DNA of 64,000 nucleotides, taken from NCBI GenBank assembly GCA_020161365.1, contig JAIUNU010000008.1, positions 62,001-126,000 of the forward strand. Reading direction: 5' to 3'. The position numbers and the translations under genes are program-made. The DNA comes from Pseudomonadota bacterium. Its GTDB lineage: Bacteria; Pseudomonadota; Alphaproteobacteria; Caulobacterales; Caulobacteraceae. Position 1 is the stretch's first letter. The number at the start of each line of letters is the position of its first letter. Below the pieces are notes generated by a model. That model was not told the origin of the DNA, ran no database searches, and was given only the letters and a program-made list of their open reading frames with translations. Below are positions 40,935 through 48,896 of this stretch, piece by piece.

Positions 40935-42728
40935 TCAAACCACCCCCGCGCTGATCGCGTTGAGCCGCGCATAGACCCCGCCCTTGGCGGTCAGTTCGGC
41001 GTGGCGGCCTTCCTCGACGACGCGGCCGCCCTGGAACACCAGGATCCGGTCGGCGCCGCGCACCGTCGACAGGCGGTGAGCGATGACGATCGTGGTGCGG
41101 CCTTCCATCAGCGCCTCGGCGGCGGCTTGGACGTGGCCTTCGGTCTCGACGTCCAGCGACGAGGTCGCCTCGTCCAGGACGAGGATCGGCGCGTCGGCCA
41201 GGAAGGCGCGGGCGATGGCCACCCGCTGGCGCTCGCCGCCCGACAGCTTGACGCCCCGCTCGCCGACCAGGGTGTCGTAGCCTTTGGGCAGGCGCAGGAT
41301 AAACTCGTGGGCGCGGGCCTTGATGGCGGCGTCCTCGACCTCCTCTCGGGTGGCGTCCGGCTTGCCGTAGGCGATGTTCTCAAACAGCGTCCGGTGGAAC
41401 AGGGCCGGGTCCTGCGGCACCACCGCGATGGCGCGGCGCAAGCTGGCCTGCTTCACCTTCGAGACGTCCTGGCCGTCGATGACCACCGCCCCGTCCTGCA
41501 GGTCATGCAGACGCTGGATCAGCTTGACGAAGGTCGACTTGCCCGAGCCCGTCGGCCCGACCAGCGCTACCCGCTCGCCGGGGGCGATCTTCAGGCTGAA
41601 CCGGTCGTACAGCGGCGCGCCGGCCGCCTTGTAGCGGAAGGTCACGTCCTTGAATTCGATCGCGCCGGGACCCGGCTGGAAGTCGGGCGCGTTCGGATCG
41701 TCGGCGATCTGCGGGGCCAGGCGGGTCCAGGCCGCGACGTCCTCGGTGTCGTCCAGACCCTTTTGCAGCATGCGGATGTTTTCGCCGAGATTGCGCAGAT
41801 AGCCGCTCATCAGCATGAAGGCGGTGATGGCGAAGGCGACGTCGCCGGGCGTGGCCGTGCCCTGCGCCCAGCCCCAGACCATGGCGCCGGTCAGGCCCGC
41901 CTGCAGGACGACCAGCAGCAGGTTCTGGCCCAGCCACACGTCGGTAAAGCGGTTCCAGGTGATCATCACCGCCTCGCGCCACTGCGCCGTGACCTGCGCC
42001 AGGCGCTCGGCCTCGCGGCTTTCGGCCCCGAAGCTCTTCACGGTCGGGTTGGAGGTGACCGCGTCGGCCAGGGCCCCGCCGATCTTGGAGTCCAGCGCGT
42101 TGGACTTCAGGTTGCTGGGCCGCACATAGCGTTCGGTGATCACGAGGTTCACCGTCAGATAGGCCGCCACCACGACCAGCGAGATGATCCCCGCCAGCGG
42201 CTGGCGCACCAGCATGGCGACCGACAGGCCAATCAACACGATGACCCCCGGCCCCAGCCAGATGGTCACCGCGTCGGTGACGCTGTCATAGCCCCACATG
42301 GCGCGGGTCAGCTTGCGCACGGTCGCGCCGGCGAAGCTGTCGGCGTGCCAGTCCGACGAAAAGGCCTGGACCTTGGCGAAGCTCTCGTTGGTCATCTCCT
42401 CCATGTTCCGGGCCGCCAGCGGGATCCAGAACCGGTGGGCGATGTTGCGCACCACCGCGAAGGCGAAATAGACGCCGATGAAGATCGCCAGCGCCGACCA
42501 AGCCTGCCCGTCGCCGCGCGGCTTGGTGGCCACGGTGTCGACGAGGTAGCCAGAGGCGTAGGGCAGCGCCAGGTCGAAGGCGACGGCCACCAGGGTCAGG
42601 CCGACGCCCAGGCCAAACAGCACCGGCCGCCGCTTCCAGAACCGGGCGACAAAGCCCAGCACCTGGCGGTTCGACAGCGCGCGCTTCTTGGCGCCGGTCT
42701 CGTCTTCGTCCTCGAGCATATCAGTCAT
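40935..42728 (-). CDS. ABC exporter, fused permease and ATPase
   Basis: Type IV ABC exporter half-transporter of 597 residues. The N-terminal permease domain has six helices (about 28-325) and the C-terminal ATPase domain (about 350-590) has Walker A GPTGSGKST, ABC signature LSGGERQR, Walker B ILVLDEAT and the H-loop IVIAHRLST. It must act as a dimer. The family includes MsbA-like and multidrug exporters; the substrate is unknown. The start lies 27 bases before the repeat at 42755-42879. No partner half-transporter gene is next to it, so a homodimer is likely. Confidence 0.93.
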   Translation of the reverse strand: MTDMLEDEDETGAKKRALSNRQVLGFVARFWKRRPVLFGLGVGLTLVAVAFDLALPYASGYLVDTVATKPRGDGQAWSALAIFIGVYFAFAVVRNIAHRFWIPLAARNMEEMTNESFAKVQAFSSDWHADSFAGATVRKLTRAMWGYDSVTDAVTIWLGPGVIVLIGLSVAMLVRQPLAGIISLVVVAAYLTVNLVITERYVRPSNLKSNALDSKIGGALADAVTSNPTVKSFGAESREAERLAQVTAQWREAVMITWNRFTDVWLGQNLLLVVLQAGLTGAMVWGWAQGTATPGDVAFAITAFMLMSGYLRNLGENIRMLQKGLDDTEDVAAWTRLAPQIADDPNAPDFQPGPGAIEFKDVTFRYKAAGAPLYDRFSLKIAPGERVALVGPTGSGKSTFVKLIQRLHDLQDGAVVIDGQDVSKVKQASLRRAIAVVPQDPALFHRTLFENIAYGKPDATREEVEDAAIKARAHEFILRLPKGYDTLVGERGVKLSGGERQRVAIARAFLADAPILVLDEATSSLDVETEGHVQAAAEALMEGRTTIVIAHRLSTVRGADRILVFQGGRVVEEGRHAELTAKGGVYARLNAISAGVV

Positions 42729-42754
42729 GGCGCGGGAGATAGGGCTTTTTGGCT

Positions 42755-42879
42755 CCCTCTCCCAGAGGGAGAGGGCTGGGGAGAGGGGTTAAGTCGGCCG
42801 ACGGAGCGCGGTCGTGCCGAAACCCCTCACCTCCCACCGCTTCGCGGCGGGTCCCTCCTCTCCCTATGGGAGAGGTTTT
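42755..42879. repeat. Caulobacter-type intergenic palindromic repeat
   Basis: A 125-base GC-rich element with several palindromes: CTCTCCC-AGA-GGGAGAG, then GAGGGGTT (42783-42790) pairing with AACCCCTC (42820-42827), then the CCGCTTCGCGG hairpin and TCTCCC-TAT-GGGAGA. It lies between the ABC exporter start and the DUF454 stop, and the last codons of the DUF454 gene are inside it. The symmetry suggests a repeat family; other copies would confirm this. Confidence 0.7.
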
Positions 42880-43151
42880 CCTTTTCTCCGCCCGCCGCCG
42901 AACGGTCGCCAGCGCAGGAACCAGCGGATCGCAGGGCCCACGACGGGCACGCGAAGCATCGGACGCACGGCGTGGGGACGGGTCTTCAGGAAGCACAGCA
43001 CCGCGCCGATCCAGAACACCGTGGTCGGCATGCCCGGCACCACCGCCCCGACGGCGCCGGTGGCCAGCAGCGCGCCGCCCAGACCATCCAGCACCCAGCG
43101 CTCAGCCCGGGTCAGGCTGCGGCGCGGTTTGCGGACGGGTTTGCGATCCAT
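42864..43151 (-). CDS. DUF454 (YbaN-like) membrane protein
   Basis: Small membrane protein of 95 residues of the DUF454/YbaN family. Conserved segments are LDGLGGALLATGAVGAVVPGMPTTVFWIGAVLCFLKTRP, giving one long or two short helices (about 22-60), and the RVPVVGPAIRWFL motif. The C-terminal FGGGRRKGKPLP lies in the palindromic repeat, so the repeat supplied the stop codon and the tail. Function unknown. Confidence 0.85.
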   Translation of the reverse strand: MDRKPVRKPRRSLTRAERWVLDGLGGALLATGAVGAVVPGMPTTVFWIGAVLCFLKTRPHAVRPMLRVPVVGPAIRWFLRWRPFGGGRRKGKPLP

Positions 43152-43189
43152 TCGCAGACGCTAGAGCGTTTGCGACGCGATCGAAAGCC

Positions 43190-43435
43190 TCAGAACGCTT
43201 CCAGCGCCCTGCTGAAGCGGCGCGGTGAGGATCGGCTGAGCCTTTCGCGAATGCGCGGGCCAAACTTGGTCGCCGCCGTGAGACGGCGGACCATACGCTG
43301 GTCGCCCACGCGGCCGAACAGTTTGGCGGACAGCGTCCACAGCGCCGTCGTGACCGGATGCGGCAGAACAACGCCAGCGCCGACGCCGGCGACCAGAAGG
43401 CTCCAGCCCGAGAGGCGGATTGCGGCGGTGGTCAT
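43190..43435 (-). CDS. Small unrecognised protein, 81 aa
   Basis: Basic protein of 81 residues with one hydrophobic stretch (about 6-28, IRLSGWSLLVAGVGAGVVLP) and an Arg/Ser-rich C-terminus (RLTAATKFGPRIRERLSRSSPRRFSRAL). No family recognised. It starts at an ATG with GGAGATCGCC upstream, 38 bases before the DUF454 start on the same strand, and the codon use is typical of the neighbours, so it is likely genuine. It is divergent from ubiA across 131 bases. Confidence 0.6.
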   Translation of the reverse strand: MTTAAIRLSGWSLLVAGVGAGVVLPHPVTTALWTLSAKLFGRVGDQRMVRRLTAATKFGPRIRERLSRSSPRRFSRALEAF

Positions 43436-43566
43436 GGCGATCTCCTGTCCTTTTGGTCAGAGACACATGGTCGCCACCGAGAAATAAATCCAACTGATCA
43501 TTTTTCTTATGTGGATCGATCTTCTCTATAGGACGAGCGCGCGGATTGCGGGTTAAGCCTCGCCGC

Positions 43567-44496
43567 ATGAGCACCATCCTGCCCGACGCCGCCGTCACCA
43601 ACTGGGTCGACCGCCACGCGCCCGAGCGCCTGCGACCCTGGCTGAAGCTGGGCAGGTTCGACCGGCCGGTCGGGATCTGGCTGTTGATGCTGCCCGGCTG
43701 GCAGGGCATCGCCCTGGCCGCCGCCGAGCAGGGCCGCTGGCCCAATCCGCTGCTGCTGCTGGCGGTCTTCGTCGGCGCGGCCCTGATGCGGGCGGCCGGC
43801 TGCGCCTTCAACGACATCGTCGACCGCGACTTCGACGCCCAGGTGGCCCGCACCGCGATGCGTCCGATCCCGGCGGGTCTGATCAGCGTCAAGCAAGCCT
43901 GGCTGTTCGTGGCCGGCTGCTGCCTGGCCAGCTTTCTCATTCTGATCTGCCTGGGCTGGACCGCGATCCTGCTGGGCGTGCTGTCGCTGGGCCTGGTGGC
44001 GGCCTATCCCTTCATGAAGCGGATCACCTGGTGGCCGCAGGCGTGGCTCGGCCTGACTTTCAACTGGGGCGCCCTTTTGGGCTACGCCGCCGCCACCGGC
44101 CATCTGTCGTGGTCGGCCGCCCTGCTCTACGCCTCGGGCATCTTCTGGACCCTGGGCTACGACACGATCTACGCGATCCAGGACATCGAGGACGACGCTC
44201 TGGCGGGGATCAAGTCCTCGACCCGGCGGCTGGGCCAGCATGTGCAGATCGGCGTCGCGGGGTTCTATCTGGCCAGCTTCATCCTGCTGGTGATCGCCGG
44301 CTGGGTCGGCGACATAGGACCGCTGTTCCTACCGCTGGCGGCCCTGTTCGCCCTGCACCTGTCGCGACAGGCCGCCGCCGTGCGGGTTGAAGACGGCCCC
44401 GGTGCGCTGAAACTCTTCAAGTCGAACGCGCTGGCGGGCTTGGTGGTGTTCGTGGGGTTGGTGGCCGGGCTTTGGAAGCCAGGGGTGAGCTTCTAG
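43567..44496 (+). CDS. ubiA: 4-hydroxybenzoate octaprenyltransferase
   Basis: Integral membrane prenyltransferase of 309 residues attaching a polyprenyl chain to 4-hydroxybenzoate in ubiquinone synthesis. The two aspartate-rich motifs are NDIVDRDFD (about 91-99) and DTIYAIQDIEDD (about 200-211), and the RPVGIWLLMLPGWQGI start and RPIPAGLIS are typical of UbiA rather than the heme O synthase. About nine helices. ATG 43567 is chosen over 43546 because MSTILPDAAVTNWVDRHAP begins the family. It overlaps the LprI-like gene by four bases at the convergent stops. Confidence 0.95.
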   Translation: MSTILPDAAVTNWVDRHAPERLRPWLKLGRFDRPVGIWLLMLPGWQGIALAAAEQGRWPNPLLLLAVFVGAALMRAAGCAFNDIVDRDFDAQVARTAMRPIPAGLISVKQAWLFVAGCCLASFLILICLGWTAILLGVLSLGLVAAYPFMKRITWWPQAWLGLTFNWGALLGYAAATGHLSWSAALLYASGIFWTLGYDTIYAIQDIEDDALAGIKSSTRRLGQHVQIGVAGFYLASFILLVIAGWVGDIGPLFLPLAALFALHLSRQAAAVRVEDGPGALKLFKSNALAGLVVFVGLVAGLWKPGVSF

Positions 44497-44843
44497 AACG
44501 GCCCCTGGCTGTAGACCCGCTCCATCACCGTGTTCAGCTGGCGCAGGCGCGCCTCGTAGCTCCGGCGAAGGCAGGCCGTGTTGGCCCCGCAGGCCTTCCG
44601 GTCTCGCAGCCAGGCTCGCTGGTCGCCGATGATCGCGTCACGCCCACCCATCGGCACGAGATGGCGGGTGATGACGTAGAGCTGGTCCATCCGCACGTCC
44701 TGGTCATTCAGGTCGCGATTGGCGCAGATCGCTTTCTCGTCGGGCGCGCGGGCCTTGCGGCAATTGAAGCTGGCCGCAGCGGCCGGCAGAGCCCCCGCGA
44801 CGCAGGCGGTCAGCACAAGGGCGGGGATCAAGCGGCGCATCAT
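44493..44843 (-). CDS. Exported LprI-like (DUF1311) protein
   Basis: Secreted protein of 116 residues. MMRRLIPALVLTACVAGALPAAAA is the signal peptide and the mature part carries the DUF1311/LprI pattern, with cysteines in FNCRKARAPDEKAICANRDLNDQDVRMDQLY and RKACGANTACLRRSYEARLRQLN. LprI of Mycobacterium inhibits lysozyme; others may stabilise envelopes. ATG 44843 (GGAG 6 bases upstream) is preferred; a longer frame runs up to 45062 through the divergent desaturase gene. Disulfides are likely (four Cys). Confidence 0.82.
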   Translation of the reverse strand: MMRRLIPALVLTACVAGALPAAAASFNCRKARAPDEKAICANRDLNDQDVRMDQLYVITRHLVPMGGRDAIIGDQRAWLRDRKACGANTACLRRSYEARLRQLNTVMERVYSQGPF

Positions 44844-44889
44844 CGGCTCCAAGTCGTGACGTTGGGTCATGCTGTCAGGCCAAAGCTGA

Positions 44890-45867
44890 ATGTGCGATGA
44901 TCGTTCCATGGCCGTCGCTTCGCGCGTCAAACCGCAAGACCTGTTCACGCCCGAGGAATGGACGCGGATTTCCGCGCGCTCGTCCTGGCGCGGCGTGTGG
45001 ATGGTGGCCCACGCCTGGGGGGTGATCCTCGCCGCCGGGACGCTGTTCGTGGCCTTCCCCAATCCGCTGACCTACGTGCTGGCCGTGATGCTGATCGGCG
45101 CGCGGCAGCTGGGCCTGGCGATCTTGATGCACGAGGCCGCGCATGGCGGGCTGCATCCCAATCTGAAGGTCAACGACTGGCTGGGTGAATGGCTGTGCGC
45201 GGCGCCGACCGGCGCGTCGCTGGCCAGCTATCGGCCCTATCACCTCAGCCACCACAAGTACGCCCAGCAGGCGGAGGATCCTGACCTCGTGCTCTCGGCG
45301 CCCTTCCCGACGACCCGCGCCTCGCTGTGGCGCAAGGTCGTTCGCGACCTGACCGGCCAGACCTTTTTCAAGCAGCGCTTCGGGCCTCTGCTGGGCAAGA
45401 TGAAGGGCTCCAGGGCGCTGGGTCAGCCCAAGGGCGCGATCTTCGCCGGCGAGATCGCGCGGCAAAAGCCGTTCCTGCTGTGGAACCTCGGCATTCTGGT
45501 CGCGCTGTCGGCCATGGGCCTGTGGTGGGCCTGGCTAGCGCTATGGATCGTGCCGATGGCCACCTGGTTCCCGCTGGTCACGCGCCTGCGCAACATCGCC
45601 GAGCATGCCCTGGTGGCCAAGGACGAGCCCGACCCGTTCCGCCACGCGCGCACCACGAACGCCAACTGGATCGAGCGCGCCCTGATCGCGCCCTATTACG
45701 TCAACTTCCACGCTGAACATCACATGTTCATGCACACGCCGTGTTGGAACCTGCCTTTGGCCCACCGGGTGCTGGAGAAGAAGGGCCTGACCCAGGGCAT
45801 GCTGACCGCGCCGGGCTATCTGAGCGTGTTGAAGGCCGCATCGAGCAAACCGGTGATCGCCGCCTGA
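44890..45867 (+). CDS. Fatty acid desaturase family protein
   Basis: Membrane-bound di-iron desaturase or hydroxylase of 325 residues. The three histidine boxes are complete: HEAAHGGLH (near residue 83), HLSHHKY (near 120) and HAEHHMF (near 277). Pairs of helices flank them. The substrate could be a fatty acyl chain or a terpenoid/carotenoid. ATG at 44908 is an alternative start (18 bases in). It is divergent from the LprI-like gene with only 46 bases between, so they share a promoter region. Confidence 0.88.
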   Translation: MCDDRSMAVASRVKPQDLFTPEEWTRISARSSWRGVWMVAHAWGVILAAGTLFVAFPNPLTYVLAVMLIGARQLGLAILMHEAAHGGLHPNLKVNDWLGEWLCAAPTGASLASYRPYHLSHHKYAQQAEDPDLVLSAPFPTTRASLWRKVVRDLTGQTFFKQRFGPLLGKMKGSRALGQPKGAIFAGEIARQKPFLLWNLGILVALSAMGLWWAWLALWIVPMATWFPLVTRLRNIAEHALVAKDEPDPFRHARTTNANWIERALIAPYYVNFHAEHHMFMHTPCWNLPLAHRVLEKKGLTQGMLTAPGYLSVLKAASSKPVIAA

Positions 45868-45892
45868 CGCGCGGCGTGCTCTAACGCCGCCC

Positions 45893-46552
45893 ATGATCGT
45901 CCAGACCCTGCAAGGCCGCCGCGCCTTCATCCGCGACAACACCCAGCTTCTGACGCCGCCGCATGCGCCGGAACTCGTGCTGCATCTGGCCGACGAGGTC
46001 ACGCCGCTGTGGAAGCTGACCGAGGAGGCTCTGGAGGAGATCGGCCTGCCGCCGCCCTTCTGGGCCTTCGCCTGGGCCGGCGGCCAGGCCCTGGCGCGCT
46101 ACATCCTCGATCATCCCGAAACCGTCGCCGGCAAGACCGTCTTCGACTTCGCCACGGGCTCGGGCCTGGTGGCGATCGCGGCGATGAAGGCGGGAGCAGC
46201 CAGCGTCTTGGCCAATGACATCGACGTCTTCTGCGAGGCCGCCGTCACCCTGAACGCCGAAGCCAACGGCGTCGCCGTCGCCTTCACTGAGGCCAACCTG
46301 CTGGACGGCCCGCCGCCAGACGCGCAGGTCCTGCTGGCCGGCGACATCTGCTACGAGAAGCCGATGGCCGAGGCGGTGATGGATTGGCTGCGGCGCGGCC
46401 GCGCCCAGGGCTCGACGGTGCTGATCGGCGATCCGGGCCGCACCTACTTCCGCAAGGACGACCTGGTGAAGCTGGCCGAGTACCAGGTCGAGACCACCCG
46501 CGAGCTGGAGGACATGGCGATCAAGCGCACCAGCGTCTGGACTCTGCCCTGA
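45893..46552 (+). CDS. SAM-dependent methyltransferase, ETFB-lysine/NNMT-like
   Basis: Class I methyltransferase of 219 residues. The SAM-binding motif I is FDFATGSGLVAIAAMKAGA (about 80-98), motif II is VLANDID, and the LLAGDICYEKPM loop and VLIGDPGRTYF strand are typical of the electron-transfer-flavoprotein beta lysine methyltransferase (ETFKMT/METTL20) group. Its bacterial relatives methylate ETFB at lysines near the recognition loop. The target here is not proven. It lies 25 bases after the desaturase stop and precedes the SOS-box gene. Confidence 0.85.
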   Translation: MIVQTLQGRRAFIRDNTQLLTPPHAPELVLHLADEVTPLWKLTEEALEEIGLPPPFWAFAWAGGQALARYILDHPETVAGKTVFDFATGSGLVAIAAMKAGAASVLANDIDVFCEAAVTLNAEANGVAVAFTEANLLDGPPPDAQVLLAGDICYEKPMAEAVMDWLRRGRAQGSTVLIGDPGRTYFRKDDLVKLAEYQVETTRELEDMAIKRTSVWTLP

Positions 46553-46562
46553 CGGCGAACTA

Positions 46563-46577
46563 GAACAATTCAGGAAC
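46563..46577. promoter_or_regulatory. LexA (SOS) box GAAC-N7-GAAC
   Basis: GAAC (46563-46566), seven bases, GAAC (46574-46577), which is the reverse reading of the alphaproteobacterial SOS consensus GTTC-N7-GTTC. It lies 19 bases before the ATG of the VOC gene, where LexA would block transcription start. Confidence 0.75.
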
Positions 46578-46595
46578 AATTGCTCGGAGGCCACC

Positions 46596-46949
46596 ATGCG
46601 TGAAGACGGCAAGATCGACTACATCGAGTGGCCCGGCGGCGATCTGCCGGCGACCAAGGCGTTCTATTCCGCCGCCTTCGGCTGGAGCTTCGCCGACTAC
46701 GGTCCCGACTATGTCGCCTTTGAGGGCCAGGGGACCGATGGCGGCTTCGCCAGGCCGCAGGAAGGGTCCAGCGACAGACCACTGGTCATCCTCTACGCCC
46801 ACGACCTGGAGGCGATGCTCGACAAGGTCACGGCTGCGGGCGGGGTCATCACCGCACCGATCTTCAGCTTCCCGGGCGGGCGTCGCTTTCACTTCACCGA
46901 CCCGTCGGGCAACGAACTGGGCGTGTGGAGCGCGACGGGGGTCGAATAG
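46596..46949 (+). CDS. VOC (glyoxalase/bleomycin-resistance fold) protein
   Basis: Protein of 117 residues with a single VOC domain. GKIDYIEWPGGDLPATKAFYSAAFGWSF is the first beta-alpha module and DLEAMLDKVTAAGGVITAPIFSFPGGRRFHFTDPSGNELGVW the second, ending in the metal-ligand glutamate. Members include glyoxalases, dioxygenases and antibiotic-binding proteins; the substrate cannot be told. An SOS operator lies directly upstream, so the gene is probably DNA-damage-inducible. The CGGAGG ribosome-binding site is 6-10 bases before the ATG. Confidence 0.88.
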   Translation: MREDGKIDYIEWPGGDLPATKAFYSAAFGWSFADYGPDYVAFEGQGTDGGFARPQEGSSDRPLVILYAHDLEAMLDKVTAAGGVITAPIFSFPGGRRFHFTDPSGNELGVWSATGVE

Positions 46950-46970
46950 AGCCGCGCGGTCGGAGGGCGG

Positions 46971-47831
46971 CTAAAAGCGCGGACGGAACTGGCGAGGGCT
47001 CCAGCCAAAGTCCCGCGCCGCGTCCGACGAATCGAAGGTCAGGTCCTGGCCCATCCGGGTCCCCATGGCCGTCGTGGCGCCGGGATAGAACGGCTTGGCC
47101 AAACGCATGATCAGGCCAAACAGCCAGGTCGGCATCGGCAGGCTGCGGGGCGTCTTGCCCAAGCCCTCGAACACGCGGTCGACCATCACGCGGTAGCTCA
47201 CCGTCTCGCCGCCGACGAGGTCGTAGGCGCGGTTCGCGGCGCCCGGCGCGTGCGCCGCAGCCAGAGCGCCGGCCGCCAGGTCTTCGGCGTGGACCGGCTG
47301 GCGCAGCCCCTCCCCCGCCCCCGACAGGGGCATCACATGAAAGCGCCGCACCAAGCGCGCGATGCGGCTCACGTTCTCGTCGTGCCCCTCGTCATAGATC
47401 AGGGTGGGCCGCAGGATCGTCCAGGCCACGTCGTTGGCGGCGCACCAGGCCTCGACCGCCTGCTCCGCCTCCGCCAGGGCCGCCGCCACCGCGCGCTCGG
47501 CCGCGACGGGCGAGTCGGTCTTGGTGAACCGACTGGTCGATGAGAAGGCGACCAGACGCGTCATCCCCCGCGCGTTCAGCGCCGTCAAGGCGGGCGGCAG
47601 CAGCCAGATCGGTGACAGCGAAAACACTGTGGCGGCCACCGGCAGACGCTCGGCGAGGTCGGAGTCCTTGAGATCGCCGCCAACCCAGCAGGCGTCCGCC
47701 CCCGGCGGCCGGCGGCTGAAGGCGATGGGGTCCAGGCCCTCATCCTTCAGACGGGCCATCAAATGGCGACCGATCAGGCTGGTGGCGCCCAGCACCAGCA
47801 CCGGCGTCTTCAGGGGGTTCTCAGCGTGCAT
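46971..47831 (-). CDS. NAD(P)-binding atypical SDR / epimerase-like protein
   Basis: Protein of 286 residues with an N-terminal Rossmann motif GATSLIGRHLMARL at residues 15-28 and an atypical, NmrA/YwnB-like SDR pattern (AFSSTSRFTKTDSP in place of the catalytic tyrosine, then WTILRPTLIYDEGHDENV). It resembles mitochondrial complex I NDUFA9-like and nucleotide-sugar-type atypical SDRs. The enzymatic activity is unknown. It is divergent from the MmcQ gene with 35 bases between. Confidence 0.83.
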   Translation of the reverse strand: MHAENPLKTPVLVLGATSLIGRHLMARLKDEGLDPIAFSRRPPGADACWVGGDLKDSDLAERLPVAATVFSLSPIWLLPPALTALNARGMTRLVAFSSTSRFTKTDSPVAAERAVAAALAEAEQAVEAWCAANDVAWTILRPTLIYDEGHDENVSRIARLVRRFHVMPLSGAGEGLRQPVHAEDLAAGALAAAHAPGAANRAYDLVGGETVSYRVMVDRVFEGLGKTPRSLPMPTWLFGLIMRLAKPFYPGATTAMGTRMGQDLTFDSSDAARDFGWSPRQFRPRF

Positions 47832-47866
47832 TGGCCACCTATAGTCCCGGCCGGGAGGGGTTGCCC

Positions 47867-48223
47867 ATGACCTATGACGAGGTTCGCGCCTTTGCGTTCC
47901 GCCTGCCGGGCGTCGCGGACGGCACGGCCTATGGCCGGCCCTGCCTGAAGGCGCACGGCAAGTTCCTGACCCGCCTGTTCGAGGACGGCGAGAGCCTGGT
48001 CTGTCCGGCCGTGCCGTTCGACGAGCGCGACATGCTGGTCGAGGCCGAGCCCGACGTGTTCCATTTCACCGACCATTTCCGAAATTACCCCTACGTTCTG
48101 GTCCGCCTGGCGGGCGCCCATCCCGGCACGGTCGAGCGGCTGGTGATGCGCCAGTGGCGCGCCACGGCGCCTAAAAAGGTGCTCAAGGCGTGGGACGAAG
48201 CCCACCCGACGGAGACTCCATGA
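47867..48223 (+). CDS. MmcQ/YjbR family protein
   Basis: Protein of 118 residues with the MmcQ/YjbR (DUF419) fold, a double-wing DNA-binding-like domain. The conserved opening MTYDEVRAFAFRLPGVADGTAYGRPCLKAHGKFLTRL is complete, and AEPDVFHFTDHFRNYPYVLVRL follows. Function unknown. ATG 47867 is chosen because GGGAGGGG lies 8-15 bases upstream; a 12-codon extension is possible. It overlaps the next gene by four bases (ATGA). Confidence 0.88.
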   Translation: MTYDEVRAFAFRLPGVADGTAYGRPCLKAHGKFLTRLFEDGESLVCPAVPFDERDMLVEAEPDVFHFTDHFRNYPYVLVRLAGAHPGTVERLVMRQWRATAPKKVLKAWDEAHPTETP

Positions 48224-48876
48224 AAGGCCCGCTCGCCCTCTGGCGCATCCTGATCGCGCTGATCGCCTGCCTCGGCCCCGCCCTGCAGTACGGCCTGATG
48301 GTCTATGACGAGACCCTGGTGTCGGCGGCGGTGAAGTCGGTCGAGTTCTTCAGCTACTTCACGATCCTGTCGAACATGTTGGCCGCCGTCGCGCTGACCG
48401 CGCCGCTGGCCGCTCCGCCCAGCCGTCTGGCCGCGTGGTCGGAAGAGAGTGGGCCGCGCGCGGCGATCGCGACTTATCTGGCGATCACGGCGGTCGTCTA
48501 TCACACGATGCTGGCCTGGCAGTGGGACCCGCAGGGCCTGCGCAAGGCCTCCGACACGATCCTGCACACCATCACTCCGATCGCCTTCCTGCTGGACGTG
48601 GCCTTGCGCGGCGGCCGCGGTCCCGCCCGCTGGATCGTCGCGGCCAAGGCCATGGCCTTCCCGGCCCTGTTCGGCGCCTGGACCCTGGTCCATGGGGCCC
48701 TGACGACCTGGTATCCGTACCCGTTCATGAACGTCGCCAAGCGCGGCTATCCCAAGGTGCTGCTGACCATGGTGGAGATGAGCGTGGCGTTTGCGCTCGT
48801 CGCGTTGATCTTCATCGCCCTCTTGCGCGTTCGGACCCGGTTGGCGCCCAGCGCCGCAGCGCCCATATCCGCCTGA
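48220..48876 (+). CDS. Pr6Pr family membrane protein
   Basis: Membrane protein of 218 residues with six helices of the Pr6Pr (FAR-17a/AIG1-like) family. The features SVEFFSYFTILSNMLAAVALTAPL, VVYHTMLAWQWDPQGLRKASDTILHTITPIAFLLDV and TWYPYPFMNVAKRGYPKVL carry the conserved His and Tyr positions. Eukaryotic relatives have hydrolase activity; the bacterial role is unknown. It begins inside the MmcQ stop and precedes the aldo/keto reductase by 20 bases, so three genes form a unit. Confidence 0.85.
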   Translation: MKGPLALWRILIALIACLGPALQYGLMVYDETLVSAAVKSVEFFSYFTILSNMLAAVALTAPLAAPPSRLAAWSEESGPRAAIATYLAITAVVYHTMLAWQWDPQGLRKASDTILHTITPIAFLLDVALRGGRGPARWIVAAKAMAFPALFGAWTLVHGALTTWYPYPFMNVAKRGYPKVLLTMVEMSVAFALVALIFIALLRVRTRLAPSAAAPISA

Positions 48877-48896
48877 CGTTCTATCCGGAGTTTTCG

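Noticed and set aside
41001..43487. Plus-strand open frame of 828 codons opposite the ABC exporter
   Set aside because: Runs through three minus-strand features and a repeat; no domain, typical shadow.
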